22,377 nt of DNA from an uncultured Sphingobacteriales bacterium (GCA_946887085.1 CAMPKG010000011.1:1-22377); one strand, 5' to 3'; positions 1 to 9,142 are shown, counted from the first letter of the stretch. Made by a program: numbers and translations. The notes: a model not told the origin generated them from the letters alone.

Positions 1-43
1 TTGTTATGATATAGCCTTTGTATTCTACGCTTACTGTTTTCAT
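1..43 (-). CDS. 5' end of a third operon gene, cut by the window edge
   Basis: An ATG at 43 on the minus strand opens a frame that stays open to the window edge, giving MKTVSVEYKGYIIT. It starts 2 nt after the TAA stop of the branched-chain aminotransferase gene, the tight spacing expected of a translationally coupled operon. Only 14 codons are visible, so no function can be assigned. The opening is reminiscent of small GNAT-family acetyltransferases of Bacteroidota, but that is recollection of a pattern, not evidence. The operon position suggests co-expression with the aminotransferase and the EamA transporter. Confidence 0.5.
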   Translation of the reverse strand, partial: MKTVSVEYKGYIIT

Positions 44-45
44 AC

Positions 46-1095
46 TTACAGAATATAATTCCAGTTATACTGATCGGGTGCGAGGCCGCGACGTATTTCG
101 TACAATGCATCTTTCAGCTTGTACATCGTGGCATCTTCATCAATATAGCAATTATATTCTTTCCCATCAACCGCTATGGTCTCTATGGGCGCTATAACAG
201 CCGCGGTACCGGCCCCAAATGCTTCTACGCGTTTACCTGCCTGCAGCGCATCAACGATCTCCCGCCATTTTAAAGGGCGCACATCAACAGGTATACCTTT
301 ACCCTTTGCTATGGTCAGCAAAGAATCACGCGTAACCCCGTCAAGTATCGTTCCGGATAAAGAAGGTGTAACCACAGTACCATCTATTACAAACATCAGG
401 TTCATTGTGCCTGACTCTTCTATGTATTCATTGGTTTTACTATCGGTCCATATTACCTGGTCGTAGCCTTCGGCCCGCGCTTGTTGGGTAGGGTAGAAAG
501 CGCCGCCGTAGTTGCCACCGCATTTGGTTGTTCCCGTACCGCCGGCAGCTGCGCGTATATAATCCGTTTCTACTTTTACTTTCAGTGGTTTAGCATAGTA
601 CTGGTAAGCCGGTGTGCATACCACCATAAATAAATATTCGTCAGCCACTTTTACGCCAAGACGCTCTTCTGACGCAATGACGAAGGGACGCAGGTAGAGC
701 GAACCGTCGGCTTCTTCAGGCACCCAGGCAGCATCCAGCTGCACCAGCTGGTGTAAAGCTTCGACGAACAGGCCCTTAGGTACGTCGGGCATGCACATAC
801 GCTGCAGCGATTTGATGAAGCGGTCGTAGTGTTTCTCTGGCCTGAAAATATTTATCTGGCCGTTCTGCATCTGGAAAGCCTTCATTCCTTCAAATACCGT
901 CTGTCCGTAATGCAGGCAAAGCGCGAATGGACTCATGCTGATCTCAGCGAACGGAACTATGCGGCTGTTTTGCCATTGTCCCTCTCGGTACTCAGAGATG
1001 AACATGTGTTCTGTGGGCTGTTGTCCGAAGGGAATGGACCGGGTTTCTTTAACCTTTCTTTCAGCCTGGGGTAAGATGGAAATCGTATATTCCAT
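46..1095 (-). CDS. ilvE: Branched-chain amino acid aminotransferase (class IV PLP enzyme)
   Basis: This 349-aa cytoplasmic enzyme should interconvert leucine, isoleucine and valine with their 2-oxo acids, using glutamate/2-oxoglutarate as partner and pyridoxal phosphate as cofactor. The fold-type IV signature is clear: an N-terminal HYGQTVFEGMKAF segment (about residues 62-74), the Schiff-base lysine K191 in TKCGGNY, the EESGTMN motif (226-232), and a LDGVTRDSLL segment near 250 that binds the cofactor phosphate. The length matches the type II BCAT family (about 350-360 aa). The start lies 6 bp after the stop of the upstream EamA transporter gene, so the two are almost certainly one transcript. 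No residue of the active site looks altered. Confidence in the family is very high; substrate preference is family knowledge. Confidence 0.95.
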   Translation of the reverse strand: MEYTISILPQAERKVKETRSIPFGQQPTEHMFISEYREGQWQNSRIVPFAEISMSPFALCLHYGQTVFEGMKAFQMQNGQINIFRPEKHYDRFIKSLQRMCMPDVPKGLFVEALHQLVQLDAAWVPEEADGSLYLRPFVIASEERLGVKVADEYLFMVVCTPAYQYYAKPLKVKVETDYIRAAAGGTGTTKCGGNYGGAFYPTQQARAEGYDQVIWTDSKTNEYIEESGTMNLMFVIDGTVVTPSLSGTILDGVTRDSLLTIAKGKGIPVDVRPLKWREIVDALQAGKRVEAFGAGTAAVIAPIETIAVDGKEYNCYIDEDATMYKLKDALYEIRRGLAPDQYNWNYIL

Positions 1096-1101
1096 AGTCG
1101 T

Positions 1102-2070
1102 TTATTTTGATCCTGGTACAGTTGATGCAACAGGGGTTGACAATACTTCTTTTTCTCTGCGTTCTTTACGTGCAGCCATGTGTTTTCGGATATAGCCGCG
1201 GTTCACGAGGTAGATACCTACCATGATGGTTGCAAAAGCCGCAGCGGTGTAGATGGTCAGTTGTTCATCAAGTACTAAATAGCCCAATATCACTGCCACC
1301 AGCGGATTGACATATGCATAGATCGCAACGAGCCCTACCGGCAACTCCTTCAATGCATACATATAAGCAGTGTATGCCATCACCGAGCCGAATATGATGA
1401 GGTAAACCAGCGACCAGAATGCATCTGCATTCCAGACCATTACATTTTCATAGGTGTCGAATGCCGGACTTGCTATCATTAAAAATATTCCACCGAACAA
1501 TAATTGCAGCCCTGAATTAAAAACCGGGTTAATGGGAAACGATCTGCGTTTATTAATGACGCTGCCTATCGACCAGCTGGTTGTTGCAATGAACAGGCCG
1601 ATCATACCAACCATATAATTCATGTTGGCTAATTCGGAAATATTATCGCGAAAGATCAGTGCCACACCGCTGAACCCGACGAGCGTTCCAACTATTATCG
1701 CAAGGTTGGGTTTTTCTCCTTTGGCAGAAGTAACATTCAGTATTACCGTAATGATCGGCATCATGCAGCAAATAAGCGCGGCCACTCCGCTGGGTACATA
1801 TTTTTCTCCCCATGTTACCAAACCGTTGCCCATGGTAATAAGGAGAAATCCGATCAGCGCCTGGTGCTTGAGGCTATTCCATGAAAGATCGACCTTGCGG
1901 CTCAGGAACAACCCTATCGCCATAATGATAAGTGCCGACACGAGCTGTCGCACACCCGCAAACAAAAAAGCCGGGTAATGTTTTACACCGACTGCTATAA
2001 AGAGGTAGGTAGTTCCCCAAACGATGCAAATAAAAATGAGTGCTAAATAAGCTTTCGTGTTTTTCCCCAT
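1102..2070 (-). CDS. EamA/DMT-superfamily transporter (RhaT/YdcZ-like permease)
   Basis: A 322-aa inner-membrane protein with about ten hydrophobic segments arranged as two tandem EamA repeats, the hallmark of the drug/metabolite transporter superfamily. The N-terminal helix with CIVWGTTYLFIAVGV and the second-repeat segment GSVMAYTAYMYALKELPVGL followed by a YVNPLVAVILGYLVLDE helix are typical. The basic C-terminal tail (RKHMAARKERREKE) fits a cytoplasmic end. Many EamA proteins export amino acids or other metabolites, but substrate cannot be read from sequence. It is the first gene of a minus-strand operon with ilvE (6-bp gap) and is divergent from a MocR regulator. That is a recurrent arrangement in which the MocR protein controls the adjacent transporter, and here it suggests amino acid export or overflow control (inference). 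Confidence 0.9.
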   Translation of the reverse strand: MGKNTKAYLALIFICIVWGTTYLFIAVGVKHYPAFLFAGVRQLVSALIIMAIGLFLSRKVDLSWNSLKHQALIGFLLITMGNGLVTWGEKYVPSGVAALICCMMPIITVILNVTSAKGEKPNLAIIVGTLVGFSGVALIFRDNISELANMNYMVGMIGLFIATTSWSIGSVINKRRSFPINPVFNSGLQLLFGGIFLMIASPAFDTYENVMVWNADAFWSLVYLIIFGSVMAYTAYMYALKELPVGLVAIYAYVNPLVAVILGYLVLDEQLTIYTAAAFATIMVGIYLVNRGYIRKHMAARKERREKEVLSTPVASTVPGSK

Positions 2071-2171
2071 TGTCCTATGTTATTCCAAAAGGTTAACGCA
2101 AAAATCATAAGATTGTCTGAAACAAAACAGATACAATTTTCGTAATTTCGACCAGAACAGTTTTTTTAACA
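2071..2171. promoter_or_regulatory. Divergent promoter region between EamA operon and MocR gene
   Basis: This 101-bp gap must carry both divergent promoters. For the minus-strand operon there is a TTTG (minus strand of 2123-2126) 16 nt from a GATTTTTG (2099-2106), one base off the TAnnTTTG box. For the plus strand, TAATTTCG at 2143-2150 is one base off the same box. An imperfect inverted repeat, TTGTCTG...CAGATACAA (2113-2136), lies between the two boxes and is the most attractive operator candidate for the MocR protein. All are pattern matches; none is strong. Confidence 0.4.
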
Positions 2172-3608
2172 ATGAAAGCAAGGTCGAAAGCAAAGAACGA
2201 ACACCTGTACCTGCATGTAGCCGATAATATAGAGCGGCAGATAATGGATAAGGTGTTGAATATAGGTGACAAACTGCCCTCAGTGCGTATCCTCAGCAAG
2301 CAGCACGGCATCAGTATGAGCACTACCTTGCAGGCCTATTATCACCTGGAGGGTAAGGGGCTGATAGAATCGCGGCCGCAGTCAGGGTACTATGTGCGTT
2401 TTAATCCTTCGCGCTTTCCGCAAAAGATAGAAAAGAGCAATCCAGCGCTTTCTACGAAGAACAAAAACGTTGAGGCGATCATCTCAGAGGTTTACGATGA
2501 TTTTACGATGCCGGGCATCATTAAGTTTTCATTAAGTGTGCCTGCGCCTGAGATATTGCCACTGGCCAAACTGAATAAAGCATTGATACAGGCAACACGG
2601 GAATTACCGGAGCATGGGACGTCGTATGAGCGCGTACAAGGCAATGAATTGCTGAGAAGACAAGTGGCACGATGGTCGGCACAATGGGGTGGAGGGATGC
2701 ATGCGGATGACCTTGTGACAACTGCGGGTTGTATGAATGCGATATCGTATTGCCTGATGTCGTTGACTAAACCGGGCGACACAATCGCTGTAGAAAGCCC
2801 TGTGTATTTTGGCACGCTCAGGTTTGCTCAGAGCATAGGTTTAAAAGTTATTGAGTTGCCCACAGACCCTGATACGGGAGTAGACCCTGATGATGTAAAG
2901 AATGCATTGACGAAGCATAATATCAAAGCTTGCTTTTTCGTCACAAACTTCAGTAACCCACTCGGCTATTGCATGCCCGATGAGCAGAAGCAAGCATTGG
3001 TAAAGTTATTGTCCCGCCAGGGTGTGCCGCTTATAGAGGATGACCTGTACGGCGATGTGTATTTTGGTAAACAACGCCCGAGGCCTTGCAAAAGTTTTGA
3101 TGAAGAAGGTAATGTGCTTTGGTGCAGCTCCGTATCCAAGACGTTAGCGCCGGGTTATAGAGTAGGCTGGGTAGCTCCCGGCAAATACCTCGACAAGGTA
3201 AAGCGCCTGAAGCTTTACCACAGCATTACTTCAGCTACCACACACCAGGAAGCAATTGCCAACTTTCTTGCGACCGGCAGGTATGAACACCATTTACGGA
3301 AATTGAGACAGACGTTACATTCAAACAGCCTGCAATTCATTCGTACCATTGGTGAGCATTTTCCTGAAGGAACAAAGGTGACCAACCCTACCGGCGGGTT
3401 CATTCTTTGGCTTGAATTACCCAAGCATATTGATGCTTACCAACTTTACCAGGAAGCGATACAACACAAGATCAGTATAGCGCCGGGGTCTATGTTCACG
3501 TTGCAGGAACGATACAAGAATTGTATCCGCCTTAGCTATGGCATGCAGTGGAAACCGGAAGTAGAACGCGCGCTGAAAAAGCTCGGCGCTCTGGCAAAGT
3601 CTCTGTAA
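2172..3608 (+). CDS. MocR-type transcriptional regulator (GntR HTH + aminotransferase-like domain)
   Basis: A 478-aa cytoplasmic protein. Residues about 10-76 form a GntR winged helix (GDKLPSVRILSKQHGISMST, then LEGKGLIESRPQSGYYV). Residues about 115-475 form a fold-type I aminotransferase domain that retains the PLP contacts: N262 in TNFSNPLG, the D-x-Y of EDDLYGDVYF (290-293 region), the Schiff-base lysine K323 in SSVSKTLAPGYRVGW, and the late phosphate-binding arginine region near IRLSYG. MocR proteins sense PLP or an amino-compound and usually regulate neighbouring genes; the intact lysine means PLP binding is likely. It is divergent from the EamA-ilvE operon, so that operon is the obvious target (inference). 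The alternative that it is a working aminotransferase (like 2-aminoadipate aminotransferases) is less likely because of the fused DNA-binding domain. Confidence 0.92.
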   Translation: MKARSKAKNEHLYLHVADNIERQIMDKVLNIGDKLPSVRILSKQHGISMSTTLQAYYHLEGKGLIESRPQSGYYVRFNPSRFPQKIEKSNPALSTKNKNVEAIISEVYDDFTMPGIIKFSLSVPAPEILPLAKLNKALIQATRELPEHGTSYERVQGNELLRRQVARWSAQWGGGMHADDLVTTAGCMNAISYCLMSLTKPGDTIAVESPVYFGTLRFAQSIGLKVIELPTDPDTGVDPDDVKNALTKHNIKACFFVTNFSNPLGYCMPDEQKQALVKLLSRQGVPLIEDDLYGDVYFGKQRPRPCKSFDEEGNVLWCSSVSKTLAPGYRVGWVAPGKYLDKVKRLKLYHSITSATTHQEAIANFLATGRYEHHLRKLRQTLHSNSLQFIRTIGEHFPEGTKVTNPTGGFILWLELPKHIDAYQLYQEAIQHKISIAPGSMFTLQERYKNCIRLSYGMQWKPEVERALKKLGALAKSL

Positions 3609-3646
3609 ATTTTAAAGGCGGCCACTATGACCGCCTTTAAAATTTA
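3606..3646. terminator. Bidirectional hairpin terminator containing both stop codons
   Basis: A perfect 16-bp inverted repeat (arms 3606-3621 and 3631-3646, loop 3622-3630). The GC core is GGCGG/CCGCC, flanked by A/T runs, so transcripts from either side end in a GC stem followed by U-rich sequence. The left arm opens with the TAA stop of the MocR gene and the right arm carries the TAA stop of the convergent metalloprotease gene. It separates the two convergent units. Confidence 0.9.
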
Positions 3647-6600
3647 TCGCGCTATCGTACATCGTAGTGTGAATATCTCATTATCCGAGGTTATCCTGAC
3701 CAGATATAAACCCGATGCTACATGGTCGAGTGTTAGTTCAGTTTCGATCCTGTTGTCCGTTGTTGGGGTAATTGTGGAGTAGATGACCGCACCCATCGTG
3801 TTTACAACATCTATCTGAACGGCTTTACTGTTATTGGCTAAGGCGCCGCTTAGTTTGAATGTTCCCTTGTTCGGATTTGGATATAAGCTGATGCCTGTGC
3901 TGTTGTTGACTTCGTTTATACCGGTAGATATTTTAATGACAAGGCTGTTACTTATCACCGAGCCGGGTTTCACGCAGCTATCCGATGGAGAACTGATGCT
4001 TAGCGTGATGGTATCATTGTCCGCAAGGTTGTTGGTCATGTACGAAGCACCGGTTCCTCCTGATCCCACAGGGTTTCCATTTTTCAGCCATTGATATACC
4101 GGGTTCAACAAGTTGGTAATGCTGCTGAACGTGACGGTAGCACCTTCAACCACCGTTGTACCCGGGGTGGCAGAAATAGACGCCATAGGGACTGTAGTTG
4201 TATTAACGGTCAGCGTGATGGTATTGCCGTTAGCTGTATTAGTTGTAGCGCAGGTAGCATTGCTTGTCAATATTACTGTTACCTGGTCGCCGTCGGCAGG
4301 TGTGGTATTTACGTAAATGGAGCTAGGATTACCAGCATTCACGCCATTCAGTTTCCATTGATAAACAGGACCGCTGCCGCCATTCGTTGCTGTGGCGTTG
4401 AATATGGCCGGCGTCCCTGCACATAGCGTATCGTTAGGGATGACACTAACACCTACTGAAGGTGTTACCGGCGTATTCACGAGCATTGCTATGATGTTGC
4501 TTGTGTCGATGGTTTTCGACAGGCAGGCTGCGTTGCTGGTCATGATAACACTGACCTGGTCGCCTGTGGTCAGTGAGCTGTTTGAGTACGTAGTGCTATT
4601 TGTGCCCACATTTATGCCGTTAAGTTTCCATTGGTAAACAGGCGCCGTGCCTCCGCTAACCGGTGTGGCCGTAAATGTTACCGGAGTGCCGGTACAAATT
4701 GTGCTACCGGGGTTTGCAGTGATCGTTACCGAGGCTGCGCCGGCAGAGTTCACGGTCATTGTGATGATATTGCTGGTATCGCTTGCGGGATTCGGACAGG
4801 CGGCGCTGCTGGTCATGATCACCGATACCACATCCCCTGTGGTAAGCGTATTGCTTGAATAAGTATTGCTGTTTGTGCCTACGTTAGATCCATTTAACCG
4901 CCACTGGTATATCGGCGAAGCGCCGCCGTTCGTTGGTGTAGCTGTGAAGTTTACCGGTATGCCGGTGCAAACTGAGTTGCCGGGGTTGGCATTTATCGTA
5001 ACCACCGGCACAACGGTTGGGGTAACAGAGATTGTAAGATTATTGCTTGTGTCTGCGTTTTTACTTGGGCAAACAGCATTCGTCGTCATTATAACGCTCA
5101 CAATATTTCCGTTTGTCAGCGTGCTGTTGGTAAATGTATTGCTGTTAGTACCGGTGTTAACGCCATTTATGCGCCACTGGTATGATGGCGAGGTTCCTCC
5201 ATTTGTAGGAGAAGCTGTAAAAGTTACTGAAGTTCCTGAGCAGATAGTTGTTCCGGGATTGGCGGATATTGTTACGTCAGGAACAAGGACCGGGTTAACA
5301 TTCATTGTTATCAGGTTGCTCGTGTCTGAAGCAGGACTCGCGCACGGGGAGCTGGATGTCATAATCACTGACACAACCGCGCCATTTGTGAGGCTATTTG
5401 TTATATAAGCAGGACTATTTGTACCAACATTGCCGCCATTCACCCGCCACTGATAAGATGGAGATGAACCACCATTTGTGGGTGTTGCCGTAAAGGTGAC
5501 CGATGTGCCTGCACAGATAGTTGTACCCGGGCTGGCGCCTATAGTAACAACAGGAGTCAATACCGTTGTTATATTCATTGTTAAAACATTGCTGGTATCA
5601 GAGTTTTTGGTCAGGCAGTTCGCGTTGCTGGCCATAATAACCTCCACCTGGTCACCATTTGCAAGCCCGGCATTGATATAAGTATTGCTATTGATGCCCA
5701 CATTGACCCCATTCAGCCTCCATTGGTATGACGGGCTAGTTCCGCCTCCTGTAGGAGTTGCTGTAAATGTGACGGATGTACCGGCACAAATTGTAACGCC
5801 CGGATTTGCACCAATGGTGACAACAGGTGTCACCTGTGGATTCACCGTCATCACGATCGCATTGCTTGTATCAGTAGCAGGGGTAGCGCAAGTGAGGCTG
5901 CTGGTCATTGCAACTTTTACAACGTCACCATTTGCAAGTAATGATGTTGTAAAAGTATTGCTGTTGATGCCGACGTTAGTATTGTTTAACCGCCATTGGT
6001 AGGTTGGTGTGCCGCCGTTAACCGGAGTTGCAGTAAAAGTTACCGATGTACCGGCACATATTGTTGTACTGGTGCTTGCCCCTATTGTCACGTCGGTTGC
6101 TATAGAGGTTGTTCTCGTAACCACAACGATGTTGGAGAACACACTGTCTGCACCACAAGCGCCGGTATAGTTTACCTGCGCACGCACATTCGCTCCATTT
6201 GCCAGGCTCGAGCTGGTATAGGTCGTGCCACCTGTTTGTACGAGTACACCGTTTACGTACCAGCGGTAAGTGGGGCTGGTAAGACTTGTACTCGGGGTTG
6301 CGGTGAAGATAAGGCTGCTTCCCGTGCAGGACGGATTGCCACCTGTTGTGATTGCATTGGCAAGTGTGATATCGGCAGACGCAGGTTTGATATAAACCGT
6401 GAAATCTTCTCCCTGGCCGTAAACCAAAGAATCACATCCATCTGTAGTGAGTGTTGACGATACGAAGTCTGAAACTACACGCATGCGCAGCGGCGTGCAG
6501 GTGGTTATACCAGATGTGGGTACTGTATAACTGGTTGAGTGAACTTCCGGTGAAGTTGAACCTGTATGGCTGTACACCAATTCTCCGCTACCAAATACGC

Positions 6601-7879
6601 CATTATTGTTATAGTCAATGAATACATTGACCTTTTGTGCGTTGGTCTCCGTAGTAACAGAAAGTGTGTAGCTCTTACCGGCAATGATATGCGCTCTTTG
6701 CTGACAGGTACGATCTATATAGGGCTGGAAACCATCATTTGCATATCCATGCGAGCTGGACGTCATATCATTTAGCTCAACTTTGGTTGGCCCCATGTTA
6801 AATGTGTTGGTATTGTTTACCGTATATATTTTGGTGGTACAGGCCGCTACGGTTGGGCTTCCACCTCCGGGCGCTACTCCTCCAAGTGAACTTGCCAAAC
6901 CGGGCCTGAGCGTTTGTACTGCGCTCATGAATCGCGTGCGCTGGCCTGCGGTAAACCTGTCCTCACAACTTGAATAGTCCATAATGTTCTTAGGTACAGT
7001 GCCGAGAGGGGCACTCGTACAAGTATTTGTGGTGCTTGCCGACGGACAGCCCACAGAACGCTTGTGAGGGTCCGTATCGCATACACGGTCGCCATCTGTG
7101 GCGCAGTTGCTGTTTGTCGGGCATATTCCGCCACCACCATCGCCTTCAAATGTGTGATAGAGATTGAATGCATGACCTAATTCGTGTACAATTGTTGACG
7201 CACCTGCAAATACTTGCGTAGCAAGCATAACAGTACCATCAATGGTTGCTCCTGCTCCGGGGAAATAAGCATAGCCCGCGGTAAAGCTGCCCGAGGTACC
7301 ATCGTTGCCATCTATTTTATTTACGATCCAGATATTATAGTAGTCTGTGTGCCGCCATTTGCTGAGTGCTTTTACGGTAACCTCGTTTGCACCTGTCGTT
7401 GAATAAAATACTCCGCCGGATGTATAACCGCTTACACCGCTCCCATTGACACGGTTGATGCCGGATGTTGATCCACAAGCTTCGTTTCGTTTTGCCAGCA
7501 CAAATCGTACAGGGAAATAAACGCCGCCATTATTTGTATCAGGATAAGATGGCCAGGTGGCGGCGAACGCTTTGTTCACATAATCGAGCATGGCAATGAT
7601 GCTGGCATCGGTCGGATTGTAGATGGAGCCGACCGCCCCACCGGTATGAATGACGTGAAACACTACGGGTATCTCATAAACTGTGCCGTTCGCAGTATTG
7701 TTTAGCAATGCATTCGACTGCATCATTTGTGCGAGCTGGCTGTTCTGCAGCTGTACCTGTGCCGCAAACGCGGGATTGGATTGCAACAGCTGATTATGCT
7801 TCAGATCAAAACCACAACGGGGTTGGGCGAGCGCTGTGTGTGCGATCAACAGCAAAAGAACCGGTAATACATTTTTCAT
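3644..7879 (-). CDS. Secreted M43-family (pappalysin-like) metalloprotease with Ig-like repeats and type IX sorting domain
   Basis: A 1411-aa secreted protein. Residues 1-18 are a Sec signal peptide. The catalytic domain spans about 60-330: zinc ligands H232, H236 and H242 with catalytic E233 in HELGHAFNLYH, and a Met-turn at NIMDYSS (298-304). The M43 consensus has Gly between the second and third histidines; here it is N239, an exchange I believe occurs in Bacteroidota members. A GEVED-like domain follows (about 415-497, GQGEDFTVYI). Nine Ig-like repeats of about 90 aa run from about 501 to 1322. The last about 85 residues form a type IX sorting domain (ISLYPNPNKGTFKLSG, then SGLYLVRI). Export across the outer membrane by the type IX system and release or attachment at the surface is expected. 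Likely role: extracellular protein degradation or surface adhesion; the substrate is unknown. A terminator hairpin overlaps the stop codon. It is monocistronic, with a 94-bp gap to the AI-2E gene. Confidence 0.93.
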   Translation of the reverse strand: MKNVLPVLLLLIAHTALAQPRCGFDLKHNQLLQSNPAFAAQVQLQNSQLAQMMQSNALLNNTANGTVYEIPVVFHVIHTGGAVGSIYNPTDASIIAMLDYVNKAFAATWPSYPDTNNGGVYFPVRFVLAKRNEACGSTSGINRVNGSGVSGYTSGGVFYSTTGANEVTVKALSKWRHTDYYNIWIVNKIDGNDGTSGSFTAGYAYFPGAGATIDGTVMLATQVFAGASTIVHELGHAFNLYHTFEGDGGGGICPTNSNCATDGDRVCDTDPHKRSVGCPSASTTNTCTSAPLGTVPKNIMDYSSCEDRFTAGQRTRFMSAVQTLRPGLASSLGGVAPGGGSPTVAACTTKIYTVNNTNTFNMGPTKVELNDMTSSSHGYANDGFQPYIDRTCQQRAHIIAGKSYTLSVTTETNAQKVNVFIDYNNNGVFGSGELVYSHTGSTSPEVHSTSYTVPTSGITTCTPLRMRVVSDFVSSTLTTDGCDSLVYGQGEDFTVYIKPASADITLANAITTGGNPSCTGSSLIFTATPSTSLTSPTYRWYVNGVLVQTGGTTYTSSSLANGANVRAQVNYTGACGADSVFSNIVVVTRTTSIATDVTIGASTSTTICAGTSVTFTATPVNGGTPTYQWRLNNTNVGINSNTFTTSLLANGDVVKVAMTSSLTCATPATDTSNAIVMTVNPQVTPVVTIGANPGVTICAGTSVTFTATPTGGGTSPSYQWRLNGVNVGINSNTYINAGLANGDQVEVIMASNANCLTKNSDTSNVLTMNITTVLTPVVTIGASPGTTICAGTSVTFTATPTNGGSSPSYQWRVNGGNVGTNSPAYITNSLTNGAVVSVIMTSSSPCASPASDTSNLITMNVNPVLVPDVTISANPGTTICSGTSVTFTASPTNGGTSPSYQWRINGVNTGTNSNTFTNSTLTNGNIVSVIMTTNAVCPSKNADTSNNLTISVTPTVVPVVTINANPGNSVCTGIPVNFTATPTNGGASPIYQWRLNGSNVGTNSNTYSSNTLTTGDVVSVIMTSSAACPNPASDTSNIITMTVNSAGAASVTITANPGSTICTGTPVTFTATPVSGGTAPVYQWKLNGINVGTNSTTYSNSSLTTGDQVSVIMTSNAACLSKTIDTSNIIAMLVNTPVTPSVGVSVIPNDTLCAGTPAIFNATATNGGSGPVYQWKLNGVNAGNPSSIYVNTTPADGDQVTVILTSNATCATTNTANGNTITLTVNTTTVPMASISATPGTTVVEGATVTFSSITNLLNPVYQWLKNGNPVGSGGTGASYMTNNLADNDTITLSISSPSDSCVKPGSVISNSLVIKISTGINEVNNSTGISLYPNPNKGTFKLSGALANNSKAVQIDVVNTMGAVIYSTITPTTDNRIETELTLDHVASGLYLVRITSDNEIFTLRCTIAR
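3914..6379 (-). repeat. Nine tandem Ig-like domain repeats within the protease gene
   Basis: The coding sequence repeats with a period of about 270 bp nine times. Each unit carries the pattern T-I-C-x-G-T-x-V-x-F-T-A-T-P near its start, Y-Q-W-x-x-N-G in the middle, a second cysteine (N-A-x-C), and D-T-S-N near the end. Units 2-8 are the most alike; the first and last are divergent, and the last lacks the cysteine pair position (TTVVEG in place of TTICAG). The paired cysteines could form one disulphide per domain. Copies are clearly diverged at the DNA level, so the expansion is not recent. Confidence 0.85.
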
Positions 7880-7973
7880 ACACTTGTTTTTTAAAGGACG
7901 ATGGAGTCTGATAGGCGGGAAACAGCCCTTTAAAATACAAATTTTATTTAATTATGTATGTTCTGATGGATTA

Positions 7974-9107
7974 CTAATCTTCTTTTATTTCGCTATCCCG
8001 CTTGTTTTTGAGCGACTGCCTCATTTTTCCGACTGCAGTTTTGCCGGAGGAGGGTTCGTTAACGGGTTCACCAAGAATAACTCCCCACTGGTGCAGGGTA
8101 GGAGATTTATCAAAGATGATTTTAAGAATGGCCATTATAGGAATAGAAAGGAACATACCGGCAACACCCGCTATGGCGCCGCCTATAATGATGCCTACGA
8201 TACTGGCCAGTGCATTTATCTTCACCCTTGACCCCACTATGCGGGGCATAAGGATATTGTTATCCAGAAATTGCACCAATGCTATTGTACCGAGAACTGC
8301 CCAGATCTGCCACAACTCCTGCGAAGAGGTTAGCGTAATGACCACGCCGATAACATTCCCGATAAGCGCGCCGATATATGGGATGAGATTGAGTATGCCG
8401 AATATCAGTCCGATGAGTATGGCATGTTTGATGCCGAAAAGTAACAATATGCCACCAACGAGCACCGTGAGATAAGTGATCTGTATCAACAAACCAACGA
8501 GGTAGTATTTAGCAATAACCTGCGTTTCCTCGAATGCTTCCGCTACTTGCTCATGTGCACTTTCTTTAAACCACAGAAAAATGAACTTACGAATAAGGTC
8601 TTTGTAAAACAGGATAAGGAAGATGTAAATAGGAAGGAGGCCGATGAAAATGAGCACACCACTTAGCGATAATGCAGCTCCCTGCAAAGTTCCGGCTACG
8701 TCGTTGCCGAGGTTGCTTACCTGGCTATTGATGACTCTCAGTTGCTGCTGGATAGGAATATTCCATTGATGCTCTATCCAGTTGCTGATAGATTGCCAGT
8801 GAACGTTCAGGTTCTTTTGCATTTCCGGTATATCATTCAACAGTCCCGCCACCTGGAAACTCAGAAAGGTGCCAATGCCCGCCACAATAATGATCAACCC
8901 CACAAGTGCCAGCAGAATAGAGAATACCTCGGGCACACGTTTGCTGCGCAGCCATCGGTACACCGGCAGTAGAAGCATCGCCAGGAAGCCTGCCATTACC
9001 AGCGGCATGATAATAGCCCCTCCCTTTGCGATGAAATAACCCAACCCGCACAAGCCGAGTATCTCGATCGAACGACGTACGGTAAGTGGCAATTTGTTCA
9101 TCGGCAA
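7974..9107 (-). CDS. AI-2E/PerM (TqsA-like) family transporter
   Basis: A 377-aa inner-membrane protein of the AI-2E transporter (UPF0118/PerM) family. Two N-terminal hydrophobic helices (about 14-66) are followed by a soluble-looking stretch with several amphipathic segments (about 85-140), then a cluster of five or six membrane helices (150-340) with GILNLIPYIGALIGNVIGVV and LDNNILMPRIVGSRVKINALASIVGIIIGG, which are the family's most conserved region. The C-terminal tail of about 40 residues is polar and charged. Members include AI-2 exporters and Na+/H+ antiporters; which of these this is cannot be told, and many Bacteroidota copies have no known role. It stands alone: a terminator lies upstream (9143-9166) and 94 bp separate it from the next gene. 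Confidence 0.9.
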   Translation of the reverse strand: MPMNKLPLTVRRSIEILGLCGLGYFIAKGGAIIMPLVMAGFLAMLLLPVYRWLRSKRVPEVFSILLALVGLIIIVAGIGTFLSFQVAGLLNDIPEMQKNLNVHWQSISNWIEHQWNIPIQQQLRVINSQVSNLGNDVAGTLQGAALSLSGVLIFIGLLPIYIFLILFYKDLIRKFIFLWFKESAHEQVAEAFEETQVIAKYYLVGLLIQITYLTVLVGGILLLFGIKHAILIGLIFGILNLIPYIGALIGNVIGVVITLTSSQELWQIWAVLGTIALVQFLDNNILMPRIVGSRVKINALASIVGIIIGGAIAGVAGMFLSIPIMAILKIIFDKSPTLHQWGVILGEPVNEPSSGKTAVGKMRQSLKNKRDSEIKED

Positions 9108-9142
9108 GGAAGAATTGTTATGTTGAAGATAGTGTAAAATAA

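Noticed and set aside
4866..5408. A 180-codon open frame on the plus strand, with several similar ones from 3834 to 6457
   Set aside because: They lie antisense to the Ig-like repeats of the M43 protease and repeat with the same period; they are mirror frames of a repetitive gene, with no start context of their own.
3914..6379. CRISPR array or recent DNA tandem repeat
   Set aside because: The period is about 270 bp, in frame, and the copies are diverged; it encodes protein domains and has no short identical repeats with unique spacers.
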